NCBI GenBank assembly: GCA_907163375.1
Contig: CAJQUW010005339.1
Coordinates: 124,001-188,000, forward strand
Source: Prostheceraeus crozeri
Lineage: Eukaryota > Platyhelminthes > Polycladida > Euryleptidae
Length of the DNA stretch: 64,000 nt
Direction of reading: 5' to 3'
The notes under the pieces were generated by a model. That model had not been told where the DNA came from, did not search any database, and was given only the letters and a program-made list of their open reading frames with translations. Positions 43,264-50,809 of the stretch are shown here, piece after piece (position 1 is the stretch's first letter; every line of letters begins with the position of its first letter). Made by a program: the position numbers and the translations under genes.

Positions 43264-43914
43264 ATGAGTTGGAAATTAGATTCCCTACAACGTATTGAAA
43301 CGGATCATGATCGAAACGTCTATTTCAAAGATTCAACTGGAAATGTGAGAAGAGAGTTTGTTTTATCTTATCGTCATTTTCAATCTCTACATCATATCAT
43401 GAAGGACTTGAAATACTTCTATATGAAAAGACATTCACGTATTGGAAATCGCATCTGGCTGCGCGTCAACAATCGGCGAATTCAACTCTATCATTCCCAA
43501 CTTCATACTAACTTCACATTTCATCAAGGTAGTTGGGAAAAGTATAAAAGAAAGGTACATCGCTCAATTTACTCATTCTTTCATCATGAAGCGCCATCGC
43601 TACACCATCGTCAACATTCTCCGTCGCTTCAGACTCTACACCAAAATCGATCTCACAACATTACGCCAACAGCTTCCAAACAGCAAGTATTACCCGGGCC
43701 GTCCTCAAATGTTAGTGGTGAAGATGAACAATTCGCGGAATCTTCAACTCTTCCCAAATGGGACTGTACAGATTCTCGGCGCCCTTTCTCATTCATCGGC
43801 GCAGTCAATGCGCTTAGAGCTACAAAGACTACTACGTCGGATATGGAAGAGGGAGAGGTGTGTGATGTCGAATCTGACTGTGGACAATATGGTGATCTCT
43901 ACTCAATTGAGTGA
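43264..43914 (+). CDS. PC4-like small protein 2 (putative), with overlapping tail
   Basis: 216 residues. The first 108 align with the previous gene (LDSLQRIETDHDRNVYFKDS, then FVLSYRHFQSLHHIMKDL, then a SWEKYKRKVHRSIYSFFHH helix). The remaining 108 residues are low-complexity, Ser/Gln/Thr-rich and finally acidic (DMEEGEVCDVESDC). This tail overlaps the TBP-like gene in another frame over 329 bp. It may be a real dual-coding tail or merely the other frame of the TBP-like gene. Confidence 0.45.
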   Translation: MSWKLDSLQRIETDHDRNVYFKDSTGNVRREFVLSYRHFQSLHHIMKDLKYFYMKRHSRIGNRIWLRVNNRRIQLYHSQLHTNFTFHQGSWEKYKRKVHRSIYSFFHHEAPSLHHRQHSPSLQTLHQNRSHNITPTASKQQVLPGPSSNVSGEDEQFAESSTLPKWDCTDSRRPFSFIGAVNALRATKTTTSDMEEGEVCDVESDCGQYGDLYSIE

Positions 43915-44131
43915 CAGTCTATCATTTTTGAAGATTCGTACCAGCAGTTACAGTTTGTGTTATGAACCCGAACTTTTTCCTGCAGCTCTCATTAGTTGTT
44001 GGTTGCCTGTGCATGTGGCAATCTTTCATAATAGTAAAGTGATCATTACTGGACTAAAATCTCATGAACAAGCAAATATGATCCTAGACTATCTCATTGA
44101 GTATGTACGTACCCAGCGGATTGTAAAATAA
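43586..44131 (+). CDS. TATA-binding-protein-like protein encoded by element B
   Basis: 181 residues, the size of the TBP core domain, read from the ATG at 43586 (the frame opens upstream at 43442, but that part shows no TBP match). Repeat 1 holds TKIDLTTLRQQL, YYPGRPQMLVVKM, LQLFPNGTVQILGA and a final helix. Repeat 2 holds NLTVDNMVISTQL, YEPELFPAALIS and VAIFHNSKVIITGLKSHEQA. These match TBP's YNPKRFAAVIMRI, LIFSSGKMVCTGAKSEEQ, SSYEPELFPGLIY and LIFVSGKVVLTGAK. Three of the four DNA-intercalating Phe positions are kept (the first is replaced). The predicted role is binding promoter DNA, with element-specific transcription as an inference. Frame uninterrupted; ends in an AATAAA signal. Confidence 0.75.
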   Translation: MKRHRYTIVNILRRFRLYTKIDLTTLRQQLPNSKYYPGRPQMLVVKMNNSRNLQLFPNGTVQILGALSHSSAQSMRLELQRLLRRIWKRERCVMSNLTVDNMVISTQLSDSLSFLKIRTSSYSLCYEPELFPAALISCWLPVHVAIFHNSKVIITGLKSHEQANMILDYLIEYVRTQRIVK

Positions 44132-44161
44132 AAAACAATTTTTCCAACATGATGTTTTTAT
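44124..44161. terminator. Bidirectional polyadenylation signals
   Basis: AATAAA overlaps the TBP-like stop on the plus strand (44126-44131). TTTTTATT at about 44154-44161 gives AATAAA to the minus-strand protease/capsid series. Confidence 0.6.
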
Positions 44162-44619
44162 TTCAAATCATGATAGAACTTACAAATCATTTTTTCATTA
44201 GAGGATGGATTACATGAAAAGTTTTGAATAACAGATGCAAATCGAGATACATGTAAACGTTTTAAGATGAAGTACAGTACAAAAGCACCACACGTTGATG
44301 AAAGTGGATGTTGTAGTATGCGTTCATTTCGCTGATATTGACGCGTATGTTTTCTCAACCACTGCTGTGTTGGTATATTTGGAGGTTGAGCAAGAGAGTC
44401 AAATAGTTCACCACGTCGGTCTTCTCCAATAAAGATCGCTTTCCAATGCTCACCGCCTAAATTCTGTGAATGAGTGTTTAGCACAATAAAGATGGGATAG
44501 TGATTTACTGCAGGTGGTAAGGTATCGAGTGAATAGACATTATCGAAAGCTTTCAACGTCGCTTCGTCTGCATTACGCTGCACTTTAGTCTTAATATCGT
44601 CAGCAGTCAACCAACTCAT
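44158..44619 (-). CDS. Adenain-type cysteine protease (maturation protease)
   Basis: 153 residues with the Ulp1/adenain triad in order: His in GGEHWKAIFI, Asp in LFDSLAQPP, Gln and Cys in QHPLSSTCGAFVLYF. Such proteases cleave capsid and core precursors in adenoviruses, Polintons and virophages. Its start codon overlaps the capsid gene stop (TAATG), so the two are likely co-expressed. Confidence 0.85.
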   Translation of the reverse strand: MSWLTADDIKTKVQRNADEATLKAFDNVYSLDTLPPAVNHYPIFIVLNTHSQNLGGEHWKAIFIGEDRRGELFDSLAQPPNIPTQQWLRKHTRQYQRNERILQHPLSSTCGAFVLYFILKRLHVSRFASVIQNFSCNPSSNEKMICKFYHDLK

Positions 44620-45896
44620 TAACGATTATACTGAAGAATCACGTCACGATACTTTGTAATTTCAATATTTGAATCGAAGACTGCATAAATTAATACATTG
44701 ATCGTCTCAGGTAGTGTTCTTTTGAACGTCAAATCCAAACGAATATTATGAGGCACGTTCGCTTGACGATAGGGTGCACTAATATCGCTGTCAGCAGTCA
44801 AATCAAATGCATAAATAGTATATCCACTCTTAAACTCTTTCATAGTCAGTCCGTTGGTATCATCCGTATTGTAAAAGCCAAAGACATCCATAAAATCAAC
44901 ATAACTGCGCATAAATTGATCCGAAGCAAAATCTGGTTTGTAGGGTGGACCAGGATGACTCACACCATTAACACGTAAAGCAATTTCACTTAACTGATTG
45001 TGTTTAAAATTGAAAGGATTCTTCTTTATATTACCATTAAATGCATCATTTTCAACCATTGCCACCATGAGGAGCTTCGGTGCTTCCGATGGAAAGAGGC
45101 CATCTTTCATGAAACTCTTTTGATCTTTCGGAATTGTAAAGGTGAGAAGCTTTGTATGCTGAACGGGGTAAATGGCATTTTGGCGGTTAAGACCTTCAGC
45201 ATGTCCTCTAATGACACTTGGATTCGGTACTACTCGACGAATGTAAAGTGCAATATCTTCCACATGAATTCTAAAATTGTCAACTTTAGCAAATGCATTC
45301 AGCGCAAATTCAGGCTTATTCAATGTCAGCTTGAGTCGCATGCTGGTATTACAGAGTAAAAACTTTGACTGTCTAAAGAAGTCTAAATTCAGCGGACCAT
45401 ATAGCTGACATACTCTACTATCTTTAATCATAGCAGATCGCTTTACAAAGCCACTGTTTGTTTCAACATCAAATTTTCCTGCTTCATCTCTGTACCATCC
45501 CATGGCTTCCATATGACTTTTTTGTGCTGCTGGATGAAACTGCGATACATGAGTGAAATATGATTTATAGGGATAATCGCTTTGACCACCTTCCACCTGC
45601 TGCTCTCCAATCGTTAGAGAAACATCGCGAAGTAATGTAGTCAATGGTAAATTGTTCAGTCCAACTTTATGCGCATCGTCAATAGCAGTTCCATCTGCTT
45701 GCTGAATTCTAAACCTCAAATCAAGCATCGCATAACTCAAATCTATGTAGTCATCACTACCACCAGGAATAACAAATTCAATGGGGCCAGCATTCTCAGC
45801 TGTTCGAGGATGATAATCTACAATACTTGAACTAAGAATATCTGTCTGTATGGCTTGTTGATCGAACAAACAAAAACCGGAAGTTTTACACTCCAT
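44619..45896 (-). CDS. Major capsid protein, double jelly-roll type (Polinton PY family)
   Basis: 425 residues. Conserved pattern: FDQQAIQTDILSSSIVDYHP, GPIEFVIPGGSDDYIDLS, LTTLLRDVSLTIGEQQVEGG and YPYKSYF near the N-terminus. Further on are DFFRQSKFLLCNTSMRLKLT and the C-terminal YDLTxxxD-like AFDLTADSD...GNIRLDL-type strands. This is the widespread invertebrate 'F54H12.2-like' protein, known as Polinton PY and taken as the major capsid protein. Two bp separate it from the upstream basic gene, and it overlaps the protease start. Confidence 0.8.
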   Translation of the reverse strand: MECKTSGFCLFDQQAIQTDILSSSIVDYHPRTAENAGPIEFVIPGGSDDYIDLSYAMLDLRFRIQQADGTAIDDAHKVGLNNLPLTTLLRDVSLTIGEQQVEGGQSDYPYKSYFTHVSQFHPAAQKSHMEAMGWYRDEAGKFDVETNSGFVKRSAMIKDSRVCQLYGPLNLDFFRQSKFLLCNTSMRLKLTLNKPEFALNAFAKVDNFRIHVEDIALYIRRVVPNPSVIRGHAEGLNRQNAIYPVQHTKLLTFTIPKDQKSFMKDGLFPSEAPKLLMVAMVENDAFNGNIKKNPFNFKHNQLSEIALRVNGVSHPGPPYKPDFASDQFMRSYVDFMDVFGFYNTDDTNGLTMKEFKSGYTIYAFDLTADSDISAPYRQANVPHNIRLDLTFKRTLPETINVLIYAVFDSNIEITKYRDVILQYNR

Positions 45897-45898
45897 GA

Positions 45899-46354
45899 TT
45901 AGAAGTTATAGCAGCGTCGTCGTTTAGCGCCTGATGAATGATTAGAGCCTCTGCGACGTTTGCGTGAATGCCTTTTGACTGAAGATTGCACCTTACCAGC
46001 TCCGCGATGTTTCCTCCTTCCTTTTCTCATTCGTTTAGGTGATTTCTTTCCTTGAGTAACACCAGCAATGGTCTGCTTCAATGTTTTTAAACCGCGTTCC
46101 TTCCCACGATTCAACAAACTGCTCTTGAAACTTCTACCTCTGGAAAGATCACTAGCAACATCACCAGCAAAGCCAACGGCATTACTTAAAACATTTCGTT
46201 TTAAAGATCTACCGACATTGGATATGAGAGGTGCTACAACAGATTTCAGTGCACCAAGTATGCTACCTCCACGTTGGCGGCGAGCACCGATGTAAATTTG
46301 TCCTCCACCACTTACGTAGGAGGGTCGTGAATAAAATGAGGCAGTTGGATTCAT
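45899..46354 (-). CDS. Basic core/minor virion protein (PX/adenovirus core-like)
   Basis: 151 residues. N-terminus with Gly-rich GGGQIYIGARRQRGGSILGA and an amphipathic ALKSVVAPLISNVGRSL, then a very Arg/Lys-rich C-terminus. Gly-rich plus basic tails are typical of adenoviral core peptides and the small Polinton virion protein encoded before the capsid gene. Probably condenses DNA or binds membrane, and may be a protease substrate. Confidence 0.65.
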   Translation of the reverse strand: MNPTASFYSRPSYVSGGGQIYIGARRQRGGSILGALKSVVAPLISNVGRSLKRNVLSNAVGFAGDVASDLSRGRSFKSSLLNRGKERGLKTLKQTIAGVTQGKKSPKRMRKGRRKHRGAGKVQSSVKRHSRKRRRGSNHSSGAKRRRCYNF

Positions 46355-46384
46355 AGCTCAAACCCTAAACATTGTTAGTTACAA

Positions 46385-46392
46385 CTTTGCAT
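46385..46392 (-). promoter_or_regulatory. ATGCAAAG motif before the basic core gene
   Basis: 38 bp upstream of the ATG at 46354, in the only gap (41 bp) between integrase and core genes. Confidence 0.4.
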
Positions 46393-46395
46393 GAA

Positions 46396-47610
46396 TCACT
46401 GTCGATCACTTAGATGAAAGATGTCGGCACGACGCATCCAAGAGTTCATACTTGAAGGATAACCAGTCCATTTAACAAGACACCATTCTTCACCTTGCCG
46501 TTTTTTACATCGAATGATTTTCTCTACCAAATATGTTTCACTTTCAGTGACTACCTCAATCTCATCGCGGTAAAAGCTACCCTCAATTTCTTCATTATCG
46601 TAATCTTTCAACTTGTAGGTGGTCGGAGAGTCTTTTTGATTAATCCTTGATACTGTAAATACCTCCTCTGTCCAATTCGGGAGGTACCCTTTAGCAAAAA
46701 CACTTTTCACTTTTGAGATACGAACTTTATCGCCAATTTTCACATCACTTTTCACATGAGTGCGTTTACGTTGGAATGATTCGCGCACTTTATCTACATT
46801 GTTAGCATTTACATCTACTGGTCTGAGTCCAATAGAACGATGGATAGAGTGATTGTAGGCATGGAGTGTATCTTGTAGAACCTTTGTCCAATTTTGTGTC
46901 AAGTTGGCAGTAAAATGTCGCCACAAACGATTTTTTAATGTGCGATTAAAACGTTCAACGAGTGCAGCTTTATAAGCGCTCTTTACACTAAACAACTCAA
47001 TGTCATGCCTCTCAAATAATCTTGTCACATGCTGATTTTCAAACTCTTTTCCTTGATCACTCTGAATTCTTTTTGGAATGCGACCTTCTCGAAAAATTGT
47101 TTGGAATGCTTTTGCTACTCCTTTCCCTTCTTTAGTTTTTAAAGGTTGAGCCCACGCATAACGCGAGAAAATATCAATGACGGTTAAAATAAAATTATTG
47201 CCCGAGTTATGTTTTGAAATGGAGGCAACATCGCACAAATCTGCTTGCCACTGTTCATCGATGTCATGAACAATATAATGGCGGGTGCGGTACTTCTTTT
47301 TCGCTTGTTTGTGGAGTGTATAGGTAGCCTGACCCTTTAACCATCGTTTCACTTGTGATTGTGGAAGACCACTCGCTTTTGATAATTTCTTGATAGATGC
47401 AAATCCTGCCGGATGTTTTACATCATAATAGATTGACTTCAAACGTTCAGTCGATGACGGCTGACTCTTTTTCCTCCTTCTCATCTTTTTTCTTTCTTGC
47501 CTTTCTACATTTACAACAACTGCAGCATTTAGCGGTTTTGCGATCGTGTTCACATTGCTTAGGGGTTTCATTATGAGAGCTGGCGCAGCAAGTGCAAGTG
47601 ACAACGACAT
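46396..47610 (-). CDS. Integrase of element B (RVE core with chromodomain)
   Basis: The frame spans 404 codons. The Met at 47484 (MRRRKKSQPSSTERLKSIYY) is the likely start, because upstream codons overlap a Cys-rich gene. Order: an N-terminal helical domain (GLPQSQVKRWLKGQ), then the RVE catalytic core with Asp in EQWQADLCDV, Asp in IQSDQGKEFEN and Glu in AALVERFNRT, 33 residues after the second Asp. An SH3-like part follows, then a C-terminal chromodomain (LVEKIIRCKKRQGEEWCLVK, WTGYP, SMNSW). Polinton c-integrases insert the element and make 6-bp duplications. The chromodomain may direct it to methylated histone. Confidence 0.9.
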   Translation of the reverse strand: MSLSLALAAPALIMKPLSNVNTIAKPLNAAVVVNVERQERKKMRRRKKSQPSSTERLKSIYYDVKHPAGFASIKKLSKASGLPQSQVKRWLKGQATYTLHKQAKKKYRTRHYIVHDIDEQWQADLCDVASISKHNSGNNFILTVIDIFSRYAWAQPLKTKEGKGVAKAFQTIFREGRIPKRIQSDQGKEFENQHVTRLFERHDIELFSVKSAYKAALVERFNRTLKNRLWRHFTANLTQNWTKVLQDTLHAYNHSIHRSIGLRPVDVNANNVDKVRESFQRKRTHVKSDVKIGDKVRISKVKSVFAKGYLPNWTEEVFTVSRINQKDSPTTYKLKDYDNEEIEGSFYRDEIEVVTESETYLVEKIIRCKKRQGEEWCLVKWTGYPSSMNSWMRRADIFHLSDRQ

Positions 47611-47656
47611 TCACCTCTGGCGGCTCATTACATGGCAAGCAACACATCTGCTTCAT
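47447..47656 (-). CDS. Small Cys-rich protein between integrase and upstream gene
   Basis: 69 residues with 14 Cys (MKQMCCLPCNEPPEVNVVVT, CTCC, CCSCCKC) and a charged Lys/Glu tail. It starts 2 bp after the stop of the 230-residue gene and overlaps the likely integrase start by 38 bp, a spacing like the other genes of the series. It could be a zinc-binding protein. Whether it is translated is unknown. Confidence 0.45.
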   Translation of the reverse strand: MKQMCCLPCNEPPEVNVVVTCTCCASSHNETPKQCEHDRKTAKCCSCCKCRKARKKKDEKEEKESAVID

Positions 47657-47657
47657 A

Positions 47658-48350
47658 TTAATAGTCTGAGAACATGTATTTCCTAGGAGGAGCTGTTTTA
47701 CGTTTTCCTTTTACCAGTTTTAGTGGCGATGTAGATCTACGTCGAGTTCTTCCTCTTGTTTGCTTAGTGAGTGTGGGAGGGGATGTAGCAGGTGACGTCT
47801 TAAACCAATTTGTTGGCATTTTCATCGCCTGAAGCATTGGAGTAGTAGCCACTGTTGAATCAAGTTCTTTCAATGTCTCATTATTTAAAGCAAATTTTGG
47901 CACATTATGCTTTTTCAATAGTTTAAGAAAGTATGACCAACCAGGTGGAACATAGCCCTGACGGCGCTTTCTACGTGTCGCATACTGAATCAAGTCTTCA
48001 TAACGTGAAGCATCAATCACTTTATTTTCATCTGTAATGATTTCTCCTCTATCATTTACATTGAGATGGGGTTCAATACTGTTGAAAAGAGATATGGCAT
48101 GTGCGCGAGATGCTAAAGGTGTAGCAGTCGATACAGAGTCACGCATCTTATTCTTCAAGTTTTTCAATTGCTCAACAGTTTCCGATTGTAATAATACAGC
48201 ACGATGTGGATCTTTGATGTGAACATTTTGCTGATAATCTATTTCTTTCCTATACATTTGATTTGCAAGAGGTTGCTTTACTTGCTGCATGGCAGTCAAT
48301 TGTACATATTCATCCTGAGGAATAACAATCATGCGAGAATAAGAACTCAT
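47658..48350 (-). CDS. 230-residue conserved-type protein of element B (unknown)
   Basis: Starts MSSYSRMIVIPQDEYVQLTA, has a helical middle, and a block RRKRRQGYVPPGWSYFLKLL-KKHNVPKFALNNETL of the PPGW...LL..NVP type. I have seen this block in Polinton proteins of unknown function. The C-terminus is Arg/Lys-rich. Its ATG overlaps the ATPase stop (ATGA). Confidence 0.55.
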   Translation of the reverse strand: MSSYSRMIVIPQDEYVQLTAMQQVKQPLANQMYRKEIDYQQNVHIKDPHRAVLLQSETVEQLKNLKNKMRDSVSTATPLASRAHAISLFNSIEPHLNVNDRGEIITDENKVIDASRYEDLIQYATRRKRRQGYVPPGWSYFLKLLKKHNVPKFALNNETLKELDSTVATTPMLQAMKMPTNWFKTSPATSPPTLTKQTRGRTRRRSTSPLKLVKGKRKTAPPRKYMFSDY

Positions 48351-49012
48351 AGTTTGTAGATAATCATGGGAGTTTTCAAAATATCACTTCGAAATCTAAA
48401 TTCTTCCGGACACTCTTGCGTAAAGTCAATGAATAAGTAACCGTATGGTTTTTCAGTAGCTGCTTGAAAAATTTCAATTAAGGCTTTTGATCCTCTGGGT
48501 GCAACTTGTCGCGCTAAAATTTCAAATTGACTTTTATCTCGCGGATTCTTGAAAATAGCATAATAGTGTGTATTCAGGTTTCGTGTACGAGCTTCTTTTC
48601 CATCAGGAAACAAATTTTGTGTAATATAGATGATAAAACACCTTTTATGGTGTGCTGCGCGAGTGAACATATCTGTAACATCTTTTGAATTCTTACTTTC
48701 TTTTAATAAATCATCCAATACAACAACATCATTAGACTGAAGTTTATCCACTGGAATAATTCCTTCATGTCGAATAAAGTTGCGACTTTGCAATTCCTGA
48801 AACAGCGACGGTTGATAAATACCATAACACCAAATCACTCGATTGATAGGTTCCTTAAACAACTCCCTTCTTTTATCCAATAAATTCAGCGTGAAAACAG
48901 TTTTACCTGCATGAGATGGACCTGATACAGTCAGAACTTTATCACATTGAAGTCTGAAATCCATTTTATTACTTTGAGACTCAACATTTGCATAATTAAC
49001 GCTTAGAGCCAA
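48347..49012 (-). CDS. DNA-packaging ATPase (FtsK/HerA-A32 type)
   Basis: Walker A in VSGPSHAGKTVFTLN, Walker B in NDVVVLDDLLKES, and the sensor-like IIYITQNLF. About 221 residues, the size of Polinton and A32-type packaging ATPases. Met17 (MDFRLQCD) may be the true start because the first 16 residues overlap the upstream gene. Provides energy for genome packaging in relatives. Confidence 0.88.
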   Translation of the reverse strand: MALSVNYANVESQSNKMDFRLQCDKVLTVSGPSHAGKTVFTLNLLDKRRELFKEPINRVIWCYGIYQPSLFQELQSRNFIRHEGIIPVDKLQSNDVVVLDDLLKESKNSKDVTDMFTRAAHHKRCFIIYITQNLFPDGKEARTRNLNTHYYAIFKNPRDKSQFEILARQVAPRGSKALIEIFQAATEKPYGYLFIDFTQECPEEFRFRSDILKTPMIIYKL

Positions 49013-49352
49013 AGATATTTCCCAATAGGTTGCCCACGGCAGGAGCTATCATTGGAAGTATTGCTGAAAGGAAACCGCCCTTTTGTGTTAGAGTTTTCCT
49101 CTTTCTTTGAAGGGCGACTTTAGGATTGGAGATGAAACGCAATTTCGTAGCATATCGCTTAAGTAACTTTCGTTGTTTTGGCGCTAATTTCTTCGTCCTC
49201 AACTTCCTCACATGAGAAATAATTTCACAAATGAATTTATCGTTAGCATGTCGTATAGCATTGTATCGCTGATTTGCTTTCATTCGTCGGAGAGCTTGAA
49301 TGGCTGAAGAAAACTTTTGACTTTTACGTTTCGTCATTTTACGTTTCGCCAT
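48996..49352 (-). CDS. Small basic virion-type protein with hydrophobic C-terminus
   Basis: 118 residues: basic helices (KLAPKQRKLLKRYATKLRFI), then KRKTLTQKGGFLSAILPMIA and PAVGNLLGNIF. The arrangement 'LLKRY...RKRK...QKGGFL..LLP' is common to a small protein encoded beside Polinton ATPases and recalls adenoviral membrane-lytic or core peptides. Overlaps the ATPase start by 17 bp. Confidence 0.65.
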   Translation of the reverse strand: MAKRKMTKRKSQKFSSAIQALRRMKANQRYNAIRHANDKFICEIISHVRKLRTKKLAPKQRKLLKRYATKLRFISNPKVALQRKRKTLTQKGGFLSAILPMIAPAVGNLLGNIFGSKR

Positions 49353-49390
49353 TTTCCGTGTTAGTCTTTGCTAAAACCTATCTTTACCAC

Positions 49391-49398
49391 ATTTGCAT
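49391..49398 (-). promoter_or_regulatory. ATGCAAAT octamer before the small basic virion gene
   Basis: Exact octamer on the minus strand, 46 bp upstream of the ATG at 49352. Confidence 0.4.
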
Positions 49399-49403
49399 AG
49401 GTA

Positions 49404-49727
49404 CTAACTATTGCGACATAAGTGACACTCGAAATGAGCAATGTCACAGTGGTTACATTGGCAAAGTTGAATGCAATTACGTATGAAACAGCGTTGACAA
49501 AAAGCATGCTTACATCTCTTGAAGATGCGCTTTTCATTTCCATCCTTTCGCTTACATACATCGCAACACATAGTTTCACCGTTACTGATGTCTATAGCAA
49601 GTCTTTTTGAAGATATGAATTTGCTAGCCTTTTCTAAATAATAGACGCATGTACAGAAGGAATATACTTCGAGAGTGAGCAGACATAGCTCGAAAACCAG
49701 TTGTGCTACAATCAAGTACCACTGCAT
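49404..49727 (-). CDS. Membrane-anchored RING-like zinc finger protein
   Basis: 107 residues from the ATG at 49727. Residues about 3-32 form a hydrophobic segment (YLIVAQLVFELCLLTLEVYS), likely a membrane anchor. The rest is a RING-type arrangement: CCDVC, KRCKHAFCQRC (CxHxxCxxC), then CQCNHC and CHLC. Membrane RINGs are often ubiquitin ligases and some viruses use them to remove host receptors. The role here is inference. Confidence 0.6.
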   Translation of the reverse strand: MQWYLIVAQLVFELCLLTLEVYSFCTCVYYLEKASKFISSKRLAIDISNGETMCCDVCKRKDGNEKRIFKRCKHAFCQRCFIRNCIQLCQCNHCDIAHFECHLCRNS

Positions 49728-49833
49728 TTTCAATTTTTCTTTATGGAAAGTTGAATGTGAATATCTGAAATCGCTTCAATCACTAGACTGCTACCATGAT
49801 GGTTAAATGCGTTAAGACGTTCAGCAATTTTTA

Positions 49834-50139
49834 TCATATGTCTTTTAAAAAATTCTTGGGGTGATCTACCACTTCCATTGAATAAGAAGCAAAATGGAAA
49901 GAGCGACTTTCCACCTCTTCCTTTCCAAAATGACTAAACTTAATTTTCGCAACTAATCGCGCCATGATAATGCTATCAGAGAATGTATTCATTAACTCTA
50001 GAAATAGAGTGCTAGCATCATCGACCACTGCTTCGATGTCGGTCTCATCTTTATGAAATTTTATCACATAATCTTGAACAGCTCCTTTTAAACTTTGCCT
50101 ATGAAAACGTAATGTTCCGCAGTCGTTTGAGAAAGACAT
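49834..50139 (-). CDS. 101-residue protein of element B (unknown)
   Basis: MSFSNDCGTLRFHRQSLKGA, then a predicted helix (VVDDASTLFLELMNTFSDSI) and beta strands (ARLVAKIKFSHFG). The pattern resembles the N-terminal module that precedes zinc fingers in Polinton polymerase and nuclease proteins, so it may be a stand-alone version. An ATGCAATG motif lies 31 bp upstream. Confidence 0.5.
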   Translation of the reverse strand: MSFSNDCGTLRFHRQSLKGAVQDYVIKFHKDETDIEAVVDDASTLFLELMNTFSDSIIMARLVAKIKFSHFGKEEVESRSFHFASYSMEVVDHPKNFLKDI

Positions 50140-50226
50140 GATCGCCCTTTATCTAACCCATCCATTGCATGAAAACAACAACTCTTCTCATAGTAACATT
50201 TATTGAATAATGGTAACAAGCATGCA

Positions 50227-50757
50227 TTATAAATCAATGGTTTGAAAGAGATAAAATAGATACAGCTGGTAACTATCATACAGCGAGCAATGATAACCAT
50301 ACAGGACTTTGGCAGTGTTGAGGTAAGGAGGAAAGAAGCATTGGTTATGAACGTAGCTACTACAACGAACAGACAAAATAGGAACACACAAATCCTTAAA
50401 ACGTTTTGTGACTTCATGATAATGTTGATTCACTCTACTATCCCAAGGTGGGAGCAAAATATCATCAATGATTAGATTGGGAAATACTTTCCTCTCCTTA
50501 CCAGGATTATTACAAAAGATGCGTATAACATTGAAAGCAGCTAACCATCGTTTAAAGTCAATAAGAAGAGCACTCTCACAAGAAAAGCCATAGTCTTGCA
50601 AATATTTCAGATTAAGTCCATGAATGTGTTTTCTCGCCCATTGATCAACATTGGGATCGCAGTTGGCATGTTGATGATAGACACTAACAATCTGATATGT
50701 CCAATTGTTCATAGCAATAGCACTGAGCTCCTGTACAGGTTCACCCTCACAATCCAT
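50227..50757 (-). CDS. DEDDh-type 3'-5' exonuclease-like protein
   Basis: 176 residues. The N-terminal MDCEGEPVQELSAIAM gives the Exo I DxE pair. ARKHIHGLN and SALLIDFKRWLAAF lie where Exo II should be. YGYHCSLYDSYQLY near the C-terminus has the HxxxxD spacing of DEDDh Exo III. The pattern matches a widespread invertebrate protein type ('DxEGxPxQELSA...ARxxIHGL...YHxxLYD'). It could process RNA or DNA ends during replication. Confidence 0.6.
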   Translation of the reverse strand: MDCEGEPVQELSAIAMNNWTYQIVSVYHQHANCDPNVDQWARKHIHGLNLKYLQDYGFSCESALLIDFKRWLAAFNVIRIFCNNPGKERKVFPNLIIDDILLPPWDSRVNQHYHEVTKRFKDLCVPILSVRCSSYVHNQCFFPPYLNTAKVLYGYHCSLYDSYQLYLFYLFQTIDL

Positions 50758-50809
50758 AAAAATGATGATAGAAGCCTAAAACGGAAATTTACACATCTAA
50801 GGAAACGTT

